Source: Sphingobacterium sp. B16(2022) (GTDB lineage Bacteria; Bacteroidota; Bacteroidia; Sphingobacteriales; Sphingobacteriaceae). Taken from it: a stretch of DNA of 64,000 nucleotides. Below, piece by piece: positions 46,560-56,402 of this stretch (the first letter of the stretch is position 1; each line of letters begins with the position of its first letter). The notes under the pieces are model-generated. The model was given only the letters and a program-made list of their open reading frames with translations, searched no databases and was not told where the DNA came from. Position numbers and translations under genes: made by a program. The stretch is taken from NCBI RefSeq assembly GCF_012030425.1, contig NZ_JAAUVN010000001.1, positions 2,170,001 through 2,234,000 on the forward strand, read 5' to 3'.

Positions 46560-46748
46560 TTAATGACCTACGGTATCTGTAGGATTCTCCCGATCAAGAT
46601 TATTGAGGGGAAGACCTTTTAATTGCTGATGAACTGTATCTAGCGTATTATTTAGATCGGAATTATTTTTCATATTCTCGCCACAAGACGAAAAGAAAAC
46701 GGCATTCATAATCAGTATTAAAGCAATATTTAAATTTCTCATTTTCAT
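46560..46748 (-). CDS. Small putative lipoprotein
   Basis: A 62-aa protein with a lipoprotein signal (hydrophobic 8-19, lipobox FFSSC ending at Cys22) and a short polar tail. Not assigned to a family. It lies after surE in the opposite orientation to DUF2383. Confidence 0.6.
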   Translation of the reverse strand: MKMRNLNIALILIMNAVFFSSCGENMKNNSDLNNTLDTVHQQLKGLPLNNLDRENPTDTVGH

Positions 46749-46806
46749 TTATATATTTAATGTACATCAGCATTTAAATAAATAGCGCGATTGATAATAA
46801 TATTAC

Positions 46807-47535
46807 CTATTTTTCTCCAAGCCTTTTCAAAAGCGTTGCTTCATCCGTCAAATCTAATCGCAATGGCGTAATAGATACCATATCATGCTCCACAGCCCAT
46901 CTGTCTGTACCTTCATCAGCTGGCTCTAGTGGAGATACCGTAAACCAATAGTGCTTTCGTCCCAATGGGTCCGTTCCGGGTATAATTGTACCATCATATA
47001 ATCGCACAGACTGTCTCGTCCAGATGATTTCTGTTGGCTTTTCAGGAAAATTAACGTTATAAAGAGCCAATTCCTTATCCGCCAACAGAAGCGCCAATGT
47101 TTGCTCTACAAAGGGTTCTAGCGCTTCAAAGTCAGGTTCTGTTTTTCCCACGGGTGTACTCAGTGCGATACCTTTAATACCAAACAAGACGGCCTGTTTG
47201 GCGGCCGCCAAAGTTCCCGAATGCCACATCGAATTACCTAGATTAGGTCCCATATTAATTCCTGATAAAACCACATCAACATCATTCCATAAATGTATGC
47301 CCATGGCAACGCAGTCTGCTGGAGTTCCGTTTACGCGATAAGCCTCCACATCTTCAAATACAATCGGAGATTTTTTATAACTCAATGGTCTAGAATGTGT
47401 GACTGCATGTCCCATCGAAGACTGCTCAACATCTGGTGCCACTAATTTTACCTGTCCAAATTTCCGAGCCACTTTTGCTAGAGATGCAATACCTGGACTA
47501 TAAATACCGTCGTCATTTGTTATTAAAATTCTCAT
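46807..47535 (-). CDS. surE: 5'/3'-nucleotidase SurE
   Basis: A 242-aa nucleoside monophosphate phosphatase. Metal site NDDG (residues 7-10) and the SGINMGPNLG loop are clear, as is the HSGTLAAAKQA helix. It dephosphorylates nucleotides and polyphosphate in stress survival. Divergent from the lipid kinase gene. Confidence 0.95.
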   Translation of the reverse strand: MRILITNDDGIYSPGIASLAKVARKFGQVKLVAPDVEQSSMGHAVTHSRPLSYKKSPIVFEDVEAYRVNGTPADCVAMGIHLWNDVDVVLSGINMGPNLGNSMWHSGTLAAAKQAVLFGIKGIALSTPVGKTEPDFEALEPFVEQTLALLLADKELALYNVNFPEKPTEIIWTRQSVRLYDGTIIPGTDPLGRKHYWFTVSPLEPADEGTDRWAVEHDMVSITPLRLDLTDEATLLKRLGEK

Positions 47536-47618
47536 AGTTTCTATCGTTTCTGCAAATAAATATTTTATATAAATAACAACAAATGGATAAGCTAAATGTT
47601 GTTATATAAATTAAATCT

Positions 47619-48527
47619 ATGGAACAAGCAATCTTATTACACAATCCGGGCGCAGGCGATGAGGATCATTTAAAATCTGATTTAATAACATTAATTGAAC
47701 AGGAAGGTTATGCTTGTGTATACTTTTCGGTAAAAAATGGAGATCAATGGATTCATCAAATAGATCAAGCAGATTTTGCTGTAATAGCCGGTGGCGATGG
47801 AACCGTAAGAGGAGTCGTTAAGGAATTGGTGAAAAGAAATTCACTTGAAAAGAAAATCCCTATCACCATATTACCGATGGGGACTGCTAATAATCTGTCC
47901 ATAGCATTGGGGATTGACAGTACCAAAAAAAATCTAGATCATATCAAAAACTGGAAAAACAGTAAGCGACAGCGTTTTGATGTAGGGGTGATTAAAAATG
48001 CTGATACGACAGATTTCTTCTTAGAGGGCGCTGGATATGGTGTTTTTCCACACCTAATCCAGAAAATGGAATCCGTTGATAAAAGTAAAGTTGACACCGC
48101 AAAAGATGAACTAAAATTAGCTTTAGAAGTCCTTCATGAAATTATTACGACTGCTAAAGCTGAAAAATTTTGGATAAAAGCCGATGATAAAATCTACGAA
48201 GGCAAATGCTTGTTACTTGAAATTATGAACATTCAATCCGTGGGTCCTAATCTAATATTATCACCAGAAGCGGTGACAGATGATGGTCTTTTCAATGTCG
48301 TATATGTAGATGAGGCACAAAGATCAGATTTCGCTGCTTTTATTAAGAAAAGATTAAACGGAGAAGAAGTTACATTTGACTATAAAAAATTTGAAGCTAA
48401 ACAGCTTACCATTGATTGTGAGAGTACCTACATGCATATAGATGACGAACTGGTACTGCCGCTCAAGAATGTTGCAATATTGGAAGTAAGAGAAAACGTC
48501 CTTGAGTTTCTTGTTCCGCAATCATAG
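47619..48527 (+). CDS. Diacylglycerol kinase-family lipid kinase
   Basis: A 302-aa DagK/YegS-type kinase. The nucleotide-binding GGDGTVRGV motif is near residue 66, followed by ITILPMGTANNLS and the C-terminal beta-sandwich. It phosphorylates a lipid or sphingoid base; Sphingobacteria make sphingolipids, so a sphingoid substrate is possible, but unproven. Confidence 0.9.
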   Translation: MEQAILLHNPGAGDEDHLKSDLITLIEQEGYACVYFSVKNGDQWIHQIDQADFAVIAGGDGTVRGVVKELVKRNSLEKKIPITILPMGTANNLSIALGIDSTKKNLDHIKNWKNSKRQRFDVGVIKNADTTDFFLEGAGYGVFPHLIQKMESVDKSKVDTAKDELKLALEVLHEIITTAKAEKFWIKADDKIYEGKCLLLEIMNIQSVGPNLILSPEAVTDDGLFNVVYVDEAQRSDFAAFIKKRLNGEEVTFDYKKFEAKQLTIDCESTYMHIDDELVLPLKNVAILEVRENVLEFLVPQS

Positions 48528-48618
48528 ATAAACATTTATTTTAGAATCCTTTACAACTCGCAGGAGATAAAAATTAATGAATGATAAATAAATGTTTTAA
48601 AAAATATAGAGTTGAACT

Positions 48619-48652
48619 AAAAAAGGATCCTGAACAAGCAGGATCCTTTTTT
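48619..48652. terminator. Bidirectional terminator
   Basis: AAAAAAGGATCCTG and CAGGATCCTTTTTT around AACAAG between the convergent lipid kinase and response-regulator genes. Confidence 0.9.
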
Positions 48653-48677
48653 AATTCATATTGAATAAGCCATTCAT

Positions 48678-49064
48678 TTAAACATTTAAATCTGATTTCG
48701 CTAAGTTCAACATAGATTTAACGGCATTTTCAAGATCGTCCAAATTAAACGGTTTCTCGAGATAACTGTCAGCACCCGCTTCTTCTGCTAATAGCTGAAT
48801 ATCATTATTCGCAGAAACATATATAACAGGAATATGATTAAAATCCGGATGCTGTTTTACAAGTTGAGTAGCCTTGATTCCGCCAATTTCAGGAATCCAG
48901 TTATCCATTAAAATAACATCAGGTTTAACAGCCGTTACTTTTTCAATAATATCATGTGATGTCTCAGATGTAGCCACCTGATATCCATAATTTTCCAAAA
49001 TAATGGTGCAAACCTCCAGTATATTCACATCATCATCAAAGAGCAATATAGTCTTATCTTTCAT
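48678..49064 (-). CDS. Single-domain response regulator
   Basis: A 128-aa receiver: acidic pocket DDD (10-12), phospho-Asp54 (ILMDNWIPE), YVSA switch and YLEKPF Lys. Last gene of the minus-strand signalling block, 71 bases after cheB. No output domain. Confidence 0.9.
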   Translation of the reverse strand: MKDKTILLFDDDVNILEVCTIILENYGYQVATSETSHDIIEKVTAVKPDVILMDNWIPEIGGIKATQLVKQHPDFNHIPVIYVSANNDIQLLAEEAGADSYLEKPFNLDDLENAVKSMLNLAKSDLNV

Positions 49065-49135
49065 CGTAAATCAAAGTATAGGAAAACGTTAATAAGGTGC
49101 TAATATAATAAAAAACTAACGCAAGGCTAGTTGCG

Positions 49136-49699
49136 TTAAATACGCAATTGATTGATATAAGACGCAATTTCGGATGGTTTTAATACCAGATCTACCGCCA
49201 TAGACAATAGGGCTTGCTTAGGCATATAATCTATTTCTGCTGTCTCTGGATCCTGCACTAAGATAGTTCCTCCATATTTCTTTATCTCTTTCAATCCATT
49301 CGTCCCATCAGCGTTTGCTCCTGATAACAGCAACGCAACAACATTCTCCTTAAAGGTCTCTGCGGCTGATCGAAATGTAATATCAATTGATGGACGTGAA
49401 AAATTTAATTTTTCTGAAAAGTCTAAGGATACCAGGGTTTGATTTTCAAAAAGCATATGATAGTCAGGCGGAACGATATAAATGCTCCCGGGAAAAATAG
49501 TCATCTTATCCTCTACTTCCATAACCGGCAATTTACTGCTATTAGCTAATAATCTATTGAGTACAGATCCCGGATAGGATTTACGATGCACAATAATAAC
49601 AATAGGAAACAATATATCCGTATCAAGTTGAGGTAATACCTCCAACAGCACCTTGAGACTTCCTGCTGAACCTCCAATTACGAATATTGAATCACTCAT
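49136..49699 (-). CDS. CheB-type methylesterase domain protein
   Basis: A 187-aa CheB catalytic domain without the usual receiver. The catalytic triad is visible: Ser11 (GGSAGS), His38 (IIVHRK) and Asp131 (GANADGTNG). CheB removes methyl groups from glutamates of signalling proteins. No methyl-accepting receptor, CheA or CheW is in the window, so the target may be the adjacent hybrid kinase (inference). Confidence 0.9.
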   Translation of the reverse strand: MSDSIFVIGGSAGSLKVLLEVLPQLDTDILFPIVIIVHRKSYPGSVLNRLLANSSKLPVMEVEDKMTIFPGSIYIVPPDYHMLFENQTLVSLDFSEKLNFSRPSIDITFRSAAETFKENVVALLLSGANADGTNGLKEIKKYGGTILVQDPETAEIDYMPKQALLSMAVDLVLKPSEIASYINQLRI

Positions 49700-49711
49700 T
49701 TGAAACGAGAA

Positions 49712-50542
49712 TTATGATGAACGGGTTTTTCTCCATATTCGTTCATCATTAATTTGTTTATATTTTTTCTCCAAATTAGAAAAACGAATAGTTTCCTTAG
49801 ACCCCAATGCCAGATATCCCAGCGTATCTAAGCTTTCATCAAATAAATCAAAAACATTATTTTGCAAATCCTTGTCAAAATAAATCAGCACATTCCGACA
49901 AAGAATTAGCTGAAATGCATTGAAAGAAGTATCCGATACTAAATTGTGTGTTGAAAAGATCATTTTATCTTTTAAATCACCGTTAAACTTTACAGAATCG
50001 TAATTAGCGGTATAATATTTAGAAAAATCCTCTATCCCTCCAGACTGAATATAATTCTCTGAATAATGTTGCATTTGACTGATGGGAAACATCCCACTAC
50101 TTGCCCGCTCTAAGACTCCAGGATTTATATCAGTGGCATAAATCAATGATTTATGATATAAATTGGCCTCCTTAAGCAAAATTGCAATCGAATAGGCCTC
50201 CTCTCCAGTAGAACAGCCCGCTATCCAGATCCTTATAAAGGGATAAGTACCTAACCGTGGAAAAACATCCTCGCGTAAAGCCTTATAAAAATTTGGATCC
50301 CGAAACATTTCGGTGACGTTGACGGTAATTTCCTCAACAAACCGTAGCAGATATTCCGGATCGCTTATCACCCGATATCGCAGTTCTGCAAAGCTTGTAA
50401 ATTTATCGATCAGACATAGTCGATTCAATCGCCTTTTCAATGACGCTTTACTATATTGTGTAAAATCATAACCATACCGTTCTGCCACATCTGTCAAAAG
50501 CAACTCGATATCCTCATTTTTTATAATACTCGGTTCCCACAT
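49712..50542 (-). CDS. CheR-type protein glutamate methyltransferase
   Basis: A 276-aa CheR: N-terminal helical domain (about 10-75) and a SAM-binding domain with IWIAGCSTGEEAYSIAILL and the NVLIYFD motif. It is 12 bases from cheB and abuts the receiver gene, so CheR and CheB form a matched pair in one transcript. Confidence 0.92.
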   Translation of the reverse strand: MWEPSIIKNEDIELLLTDVAERYGYDFTQYSKASLKRRLNRLCLIDKFTSFAELRYRVISDPEYLLRFVEEITVNVTEMFRDPNFYKALREDVFPRLGTYPFIRIWIAGCSTGEEAYSIAILLKEANLYHKSLIYATDINPGVLERASSGMFPISQMQHYSENYIQSGGIEDFSKYYTANYDSVKFNGDLKDKMIFSTHNLVSDTSFNAFQLILCRNVLIYFDKDLQNNVFDLFDESLDTLGYLALGSKETIRFSNLEKKYKQINDERIWRKTRSS

Positions 50543-50917
50543 CTAACTATTCTGTTCAATTATACCTATTAATAGATCTAAATCTATTGGTTTTGGCACA
50601 TAAGCACGAGCACCAGCATCCAAACACTTCTCACGATCTCCCTGCATAGCTTGAGCTGTTACTGCAATCACGGGAACATGACCATAAGTTTCAGATGCCC
50701 CAATCACCTGAATAGCTTCATAACCATCCATATCGGGCATCATCATATCCATTAAAACAATCTCAATATCGCTATTATTAGCCAATAATTCAAAGCCTTC
50801 TTGGGCACTATTACAGGAAAGTGACTGATATCCTCGCGACTTTAAAGCCAATCGCAATGCGAAGATATTGCGATTATCATCATCAATAATCAATACTAAC
50901 TTAGCTTTCTTCATCAC
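50543..50917 (-). CDS. Single-domain response regulator
   Basis: A 124-aa receiver with acidic pocket DDD (12-14), phospho-Asp57 (VLMDMMMPDMDG), VTAQA switch and VPKPI Lys. Its stop abuts the CheR start, and it lies 13 bases after the hybrid kinase. It closely resembles the third receiver of that kinase. Confidence 0.92.
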   Translation of the reverse strand: MMKKAKLVLIIDDDNRNIFALRLALKSRGYQSLSCNSAQEGFELLANNSDIEIVLMDMMMPDMDGYEAIQVIGASETYGHVPVIAVTAQAMQGDREKCLDAGARAYVPKPIDLDLLIGIIEQNS

Positions 50918-50930
50918 CTATTTTATGCTC

Positions 50931-53900
50931 TTAATTATCATATAACCATACGCGGAGTAAAGATAACAGTTGGTCAGTATCAACCGGCTTAGATATATAA
51001 TCAGAAGCACCTGCTACAATACACTTTTCCCGATCACCAGTCATTGCTTTTGCCGTAACAGCCATGATTGGTAATTTTGAATATTTCGGATTTTTTCGCA
51101 TTAGCCTGATCGTCTCATAACCATCCATTTCTGGCATCATCATGTCCATCAGAACGATAGATACATCCGGATTATTTTCTAGCTGTACCAAAGCTTCCTT
51201 CCCATTTGTAGCTGATATAACATTCATCTGGTACTTTTCTAATGCTTTTGACAATGAAAATATGTTCCTTACATCATCATCTGCGATCAAAACCTTCTTT
51301 CCTGTTAACACTTCACTCAGAGAACCTAGCTTATTCACTTTTCTTTTCTGTACGTCAGCAGAATTTTCTTCAACTAAGTGAAGAAAAAGTCCTACCTCAT
51401 CTAAAATTCGCTGGTAAGAATGGGCCGTTTTAATAACAATAGAATCTGCGTATTGTTTAATTTTGACCTCCTCTGCATGTGACAGATTTTTTCCTGTAAA
51501 AATAATAATAGGAAGATTTTCCAAACCCTTATTATTTTTGATTGCTTCTAAAGTTTCATAACCAATCTTATCAGGCACCCCCATATCCAAAATCACACAA
51601 TTGGCGCCATCCGAACTTAATGCTTGAACACTTTCATCAACATTTGTCTTAATTTCGGCAGTAATATTAAAATTGCTCAAAAAATAAGAAAGTGCTGAAG
51701 CATGTTTAGGATTCTCTTCAACAATCAGAACCTTTCTTGGGTAACGCGTTAGCGCATCCTCTATTTTTTTAAACATGATCCCGATCTGCTCAACGGCAAC
51801 AGGTTTATTAATAAAATCTATAGCACCTTTGAGTAGACTCTCTTTTTTGACCTGAAGTGAAGACATGATATGAACAGGTATGTGTCTAGTAAGTGGATTG
51901 CTTTTTATTTCATCCATAACCTGCCAGCCATCTTTTATAGGCAACTGAATATCCAACAAAATAGCTAAGGGCAAATAGCGAGCAGCAAATTCTGCAGCAA
52001 TATCTCCTCTTACCACAACTACCCCTTTATAATTCTGTTTACGTGTATATTTGAGCAAAGCCTTCGCAAATGCAGTATCATCCTCCACAATAAGAATAAC
52101 TTTATCACCTTTTACAATATGATCGCGATCATCTTCGACTTCTTCAGGAATAGTATAAACTATATTAGGAGAAACTGCTTCACCAACGATACTCTTCATT
52201 TCATCTATATCAGAAGCAATGATATCGATCAATCGCTCAGACGATGGTTTTATTACGTCAGAAGTTTTGCTTTTCGGAATAAATAGTTTGAAGACACTAC
52301 CCTCTCCTTCTTTACTAGTCAATAAAATCTTACCACCAAGGAGGCGCGCTATTTCCCGGCTGATAGAAAGTCCTAGTCCAGTACCGCCAAATTTTCTCCG
52401 TGTTGACCCATCTGCTTGCTGAAAGGCTTCAAAGATAATTTTCTGCTTGTCTTCAGCTATGCCAATTCCAGTATCCCTAACCTCAAAAATTAAATTCTCG
52501 GGATGATCTTTATCTTCAGAAATTGATAAACTTATCTTACCCTCCGACGTAAATTTAACAGCATTTGATAACAGATTTCTTAAAACCTGATCTAATCTTA
52601 AACGATCGGTCTCTATCGTATCAGAAATATTCGAATCAATAGACACATCAAAAGAAAGTGATTTTTCCTTGATTAATGGTAAAAACAGATTCTGCAAATC
52701 ATGCGTTATATCTTGTAATTTCACATCTTGATAGTCAAGTTCCATTTTACCAGATTCGATCTTAGAAAGATCTAAGATTTCATCTATTAAACTTAATAAA
52801 CTTGTTCCTGAACTCTGAATAACTTTTGCTGATTCAATTTGATCTTCATTCAAATTACCGTCCGTATCCTCTGACATCAATCGTGATAAGAGAAGGATAG
52901 AATTAAGCGGAGTTCTAAGTTCATGTGACATATTCGCCAAAAATTCCGATTTATATTTTGTGCTCAGCGCTAGCTCTTCAGCTTTCCGCTGTATCTCTAG
53001 ATTACGCTCGGCGATAAGATGGTTTTTTTCTTCAAGAGATTTTGACCGTTCCTCCAATTCGTGATTGGACTGTACAAGTTCTTCCTGCTGGACTCTCAAT
53101 TCTTCTTCAGATGATTGTAATTTTTGAGTCTGCGCCTCGAGCTCCGTGTTTAAATTTTCCAATTCAGCATGTTGTGCCTGCAGTTCTTCCGTTTGCGTTT
53201 GCGTTTCTTCCAGAAGTTGCTGTACCTGATCACGGCTTTTCGCTGCAGCTATCGCAATCCCTATATTGCGGGTTGCTTCAATGAAATAAGGTAGTTTTAC
53301 ATTTTCTACAGCATTGATCGATCCCAATTCAATAACACCTATACAATGATAATCCGCAAAAACAGGCAATAAAAGCACATTATCGATACGAAATTGACCG
53401 CTGGCAAAACTCACGACATAATCACTGTTCGATAGATTTTCAAATCGTTTAACTTTTCCTTCCTTAAAAACCTGGCCAATCATACCTTCTCCTGGCGATA
53501 GGGACTTTACCATACGGTCTTCTAAACCATATGCATTTTTAAGCACAATACGATCTTGATCCCAAAGGTAAAAAGCACCATTGGTACAATTTCCATAGCT
53601 AATTAGCTGGTTTAAAGCATCGGCTATTAAGATTTGTTCTGTTTTATTTCCAACAAGAGTTTCATTTAGCTGAGCCAGACCTGTTTGTCTCCATTCATTA
53701 TTATTTAAGTCATCAAATGATCGTTTTAAAGCATCAGCCATTTGATTCAAAGAGCCTCCCAAACTTCCTAAATCATCTTGTTCCGTATCATTCACATTGA
53801 CCGTATAATCACCGCTAGCTATTTGATTTGCTATACGTTGCGTAACTTTTAATCTCCTGCTGATTTCTTCATCTTTATTTGTCAAAGACTTTTGTAACTC

Positions 53901-54527
53901 TTCTCGCTTAATAAAATCTTCTCGAATACGTAAATAAAAAACTATAGTTATCAACAACGAAACAATAGCCGCAATAACGACAAAAATAGAGGTATAAAAA
54001 GAGGATTTATTGAGCTCATCAGACCTTTTATTCAGGAGAACCTCTTCAACATCAATAAACCGGGCAATGATAGCACGGCAACTATCCATATATTGTTTAC
54101 CCTCTTCCAATTGTGATAAAGAGACCTCTCCCCCTTGTCGTTTTATTGTAATGAGATTAGCTAAAATCCCAAGTCTTGAAGTCACTAATGAAGATAGACT
54201 GTCCGCTACTTGACTTTGTTCAGGGTTATCAGTCACAAGTTCTTTTGTCAAGATTAGCGCTTGAGGTAAAGATTTTTGACTATTAATATACGGCTCTAAA
54301 AAAGCTTCCTTACCGGTGAGATGAAACCCCCGTTGACCAGTTTCTGCATTTTGCAAATCATTTAATATTTTATTTGCTGATGCGATGACGCGCCGACTAT
54401 GATCAACTTTTGTACGGTTATTGATCTGCTCTTTAATACTTATATAAGATGCAGTAGAACTTGCCAATAACAGAACCAAGGAAAAACCAAAGCCAATCTG
54501 TAAATTTCTTAAAAATGGTTTAGACAT
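50931..54527 (-). CDS. Hybrid histidine kinase CHASE3-HAMP-GAF-HisKA-HATPase-REC x3
   Basis: A 1198-aa membrane sensor. Order: membrane helix near 10-28, extracytoplasmic CHASE3-type helical domain (about 35-170), second helix (about 178-200), HAMP (205-265), GAF (about 285-425), long Glu/Gln-rich coiled coil (425-515), HisKA with His535 (MSHELRTPLN), HATPase (DTGIGIA, GGTGLGLS), then three receivers with Asp near 859, 979 and 1127. The first two receivers are more diverged (the second has LDMGVPDK). The cheR/cheB neighbours suggest methylation of its coiled coil, by analogy with chemoreceptors. Confidence 0.93.
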   Translation of the reverse strand: MSKPFLRNLQIGFGFSLVLLLASSTASYISIKEQINNRTKVDHSRRVIASANKILNDLQNAETGQRGFHLTGKEAFLEPYINSQKSLPQALILTKELVTDNPEQSQVADSLSSLVTSRLGILANLITIKRQGGEVSLSQLEEGKQYMDSCRAIIARFIDVEEVLLNKRSDELNKSSFYTSIFVVIAAIVSLLITIVFYLRIREDFIKREELQKSLTNKDEEISRRLKVTQRIANQIASGDYTVNVNDTEQDDLGSLGGSLNQMADALKRSFDDLNNNEWRQTGLAQLNETLVGNKTEQILIADALNQLISYGNCTNGAFYLWDQDRIVLKNAYGLEDRMVKSLSPGEGMIGQVFKEGKVKRFENLSNSDYVVSFASGQFRIDNVLLLPVFADYHCIGVIELGSINAVENVKLPYFIEATRNIGIAIAAAKSRDQVQQLLEETQTQTEELQAQHAELENLNTELEAQTQKLQSSEEELRVQQEELVQSNHELEERSKSLEEKNHLIAERNLEIQRKAEELALSTKYKSEFLANMSHELRTPLNSILLLSRLMSEDTDGNLNEDQIESAKVIQSSGTSLLSLIDEILDLSKIESGKMELDYQDVKLQDITHDLQNLFLPLIKEKSLSFDVSIDSNISDTIETDRLRLDQVLRNLLSNAVKFTSEGKISLSISEDKDHPENLIFEVRDTGIGIAEDKQKIIFEAFQQADGSTRRKFGGTGLGLSISREIARLLGGKILLTSKEGEGSVFKLFIPKSKTSDVIKPSSERLIDIIASDIDEMKSIVGEAVSPNIVYTIPEEVEDDRDHIVKGDKVILIVEDDTAFAKALLKYTRKQNYKGVVVVRGDIAAEFAARYLPLAILLDIQLPIKDGWQVMDEIKSNPLTRHIPVHIMSSLQVKKESLLKGAIDFINKPVAVEQIGIMFKKIEDALTRYPRKVLIVEENPKHASALSYFLSNFNITAEIKTNVDESVQALSSDGANCVILDMGVPDKIGYETLEAIKNNKGLENLPIIIFTGKNLSHAEEVKIKQYADSIVIKTAHSYQRILDEVGLFLHLVEENSADVQKRKVNKLGSLSEVLTGKKVLIADDDVRNIFSLSKALEKYQMNVISATNGKEALVQLENNPDVSIVLMDMMMPEMDGYETIRLMRKNPKYSKLPIMAVTAKAMTGDREKCIVAGASDYISKPVDTDQLLSLLRVWLYDN

Positions 54528-54534
54528 TTTCTTA

Positions 54535-56001
54535 CTAATTTAAAGGTAGAGTAAAATAAAAAGTAGATCCCTGGCCCAATTCACTTTGGATACCTACCGT
54601 ACCATTATGTTGTTTTATGATCTCCGAACAGATATAAAGGCCTATACCAAGTCCCTGAAATCGCACCGAAGATTCTTCTACCCGATAAAATTTACCAAAT
54701 ATATTCTTTTGCTTATGTTCAGGAATACCGATACCATAGTCCTTTACACTAACGATTAATTGATCATCCTCCTTTTCTGTACGTACAATGATTCGATCTG
54801 TATTAGGCGCATATTTAATGGCATTTGTCAAGTAATTGATCAAGACCTGTTCAATCCGAACTTCATCACCTAAAAAGAGCTCTTCTATTCGATCACCTTC
54901 CCTCTCAATAGTAACGGAATTATTTTCATGGGTTTGATAAATAATATCAATAGCATTGGTTAGTAAGTTTTCAAAATCAAAATTCTTTTTTGTAATCTTC
55001 AATTTCCCGTTTTCAATTTTTGAGATGTCCAACAAGTCTGTAATAAGTCCGCTAAGTTTGGTTACTTGGCTTTGTACCCTATTGATGTACTTGACTGCGG
55101 TGACGTCTTTAGCAGTATTAATTGTTCGTTCCAATAACTGGGCATATGCCTTAATGCTGGTTAATGGGGTCTTTAATTCATGACTGGCTATACTCAAAAA
55201 CTCATCCTTTTTCTTTTCCATCTGTTTTTGATCGTCAATATCTGTAAAGGTACCGACCCACTTAACCTGATTATTCTTTTCTTTAATCGGAATAATCCGC
55301 AACAAATGAAATCTGAAAAGCTCGTCTTTTAATTCTTTTATACGAACCTCGAGTTCGATTGGTGTTTCAGCAATTAATGCTTCTGCCCAAGATACATGTA
55401 TATCCGGATCATCAGCATGCGTTGTAGGAAATTTATTTGATGTTGCATAGGATAGCCATTTACTGTTCACAAATTCTATTTCACCATCTCCATTTGCCGT
55501 AAATGCCAACTGTGGTAGCGACTCTAATGTCGAATGCAAATTTTCTACTTGTTCCTTTAACTCCTGCTGCGCTTTTTTCCGTTCTTCAATTTCCAATCGA
55601 AGCACCTGTTGCATATCATTTAAAGCTACCGTCTGTTCATATAAACGAGAGAAAGTCTTCACTTTCAGCATTAAAATATCTGGATCAATAGGCTTCGTAA
55701 CATAATCTATTCCACCTGATGCATAACCTTTAGTAATAAACTTTTTATCTTTATTGACTGCCGACAAAAAAATAATCGGAACATCTTTAGTTTTATTAAA
55801 ACCGGATAACGTTTCTGCAACTTCAAAACCATCAATTCCAGGCATCTGAACATCCAAGATAATCAATGCATAATTATTCTTTAAAACCTTTTTTAGTGCC
55901 TCTTCTCCAGATAGCGCAGTATCAACTGAAAAATTTTGAGATTCGAGTAATTTCTTAAGTGAATAAATATTCGCTTCTTGATCGTCAACAATTAAAATCA
56001 T
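54535..56001 (-). CDS. REC-PAS histidine kinase
   Basis: A 488-aa soluble kinase: N-terminal receiver with phospho-Asp near 51 (IILDVQMPGIDG), short coiled coil, PAS domain (about 145-265), HisKA with His near 272 (ASHELKTPLTS), and HATPase (about 375-487; VKDYGIGIP, GLGIGLYI). An N-terminal receiver suggests that it takes phosphate from, or is modulated by, the next gene's kinase. First gene of the block. Confidence 0.92.
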   Translation of the reverse strand: MILIVDDQEANIYSLKKLLESQNFSVDTALSGEEALKKVLKNNYALIILDVQMPGIDGFEVAETLSGFNKTKDVPIIFLSAVNKDKKFITKGYASGGIDYVTKPIDPDILMLKVKTFSRLYEQTVALNDMQQVLRLEIEERKKAQQELKEQVENLHSTLESLPQLAFTANGDGEIEFVNSKWLSYATSNKFPTTHADDPDIHVSWAEALIAETPIELEVRIKELKDELFRFHLLRIIPIKEKNNQVKWVGTFTDIDDQKQMEKKKDEFLSIASHELKTPLTSIKAYAQLLERTINTAKDVTAVKYINRVQSQVTKLSGLITDLLDISKIENGKLKITKKNFDFENLLTNAIDIIYQTHENNSVTIEREGDRIEELFLGDEVRIEQVLINYLTNAIKYAPNTDRIIVRTEKEDDQLIVSVKDYGIGIPEHKQKNIFGKFYRVEESSVRFQGLGIGLYICSEIIKQHNGTVGIQSELGQGSTFYFTLPLN

Positions 56002-56402
56002 AGCAGTTTAGTTCAATTCGTCTGTAAACAACAATCGTGTAAACACAGGTATTCGAATGATAAAGTCTAAAAATAGGATTTTATTTTTTAATAATGACAC
56101 CTAGACACAAAGCAAACTATATTGGTCCAAAAATATTACTTTGCAAAAAGCGATATTTTCCAATTATGAACAATAAAAAGGAATTATTTAAACGATAATT
56201 CTATGAGTTACTGACAAATAAAGAGACAACCTCGGTGATAACAGTAATTTATACCTGTTTATAAGAATAAATGCCTGTTTACATCATCGGATTCGATTCG
56301 AATTGAACTTAACAGCGTTTACCCTGTTCTTAATACAAGAAGAATGTACAGAAATATTCCATATCATTCAATAATTCTTGTGGATTTAATTTATACTAAA
56401 AA
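56002..56402. other. Divergent intergenic region
   Basis: 401 AT-rich bases between the signalling block and the GT4 gene. A minus-strand TATTTTTG (56135-56128) could be the -7 box of the block, but it lacks a -33 partner. Nothing else is seen. Confidence 0.35.

Noticed and set aside
49136..50542. Chemotaxis operon
   Set aside because: CheR and CheB are present, but there is no CheA, CheW or receptor, and CheB lacks its receiver domain.
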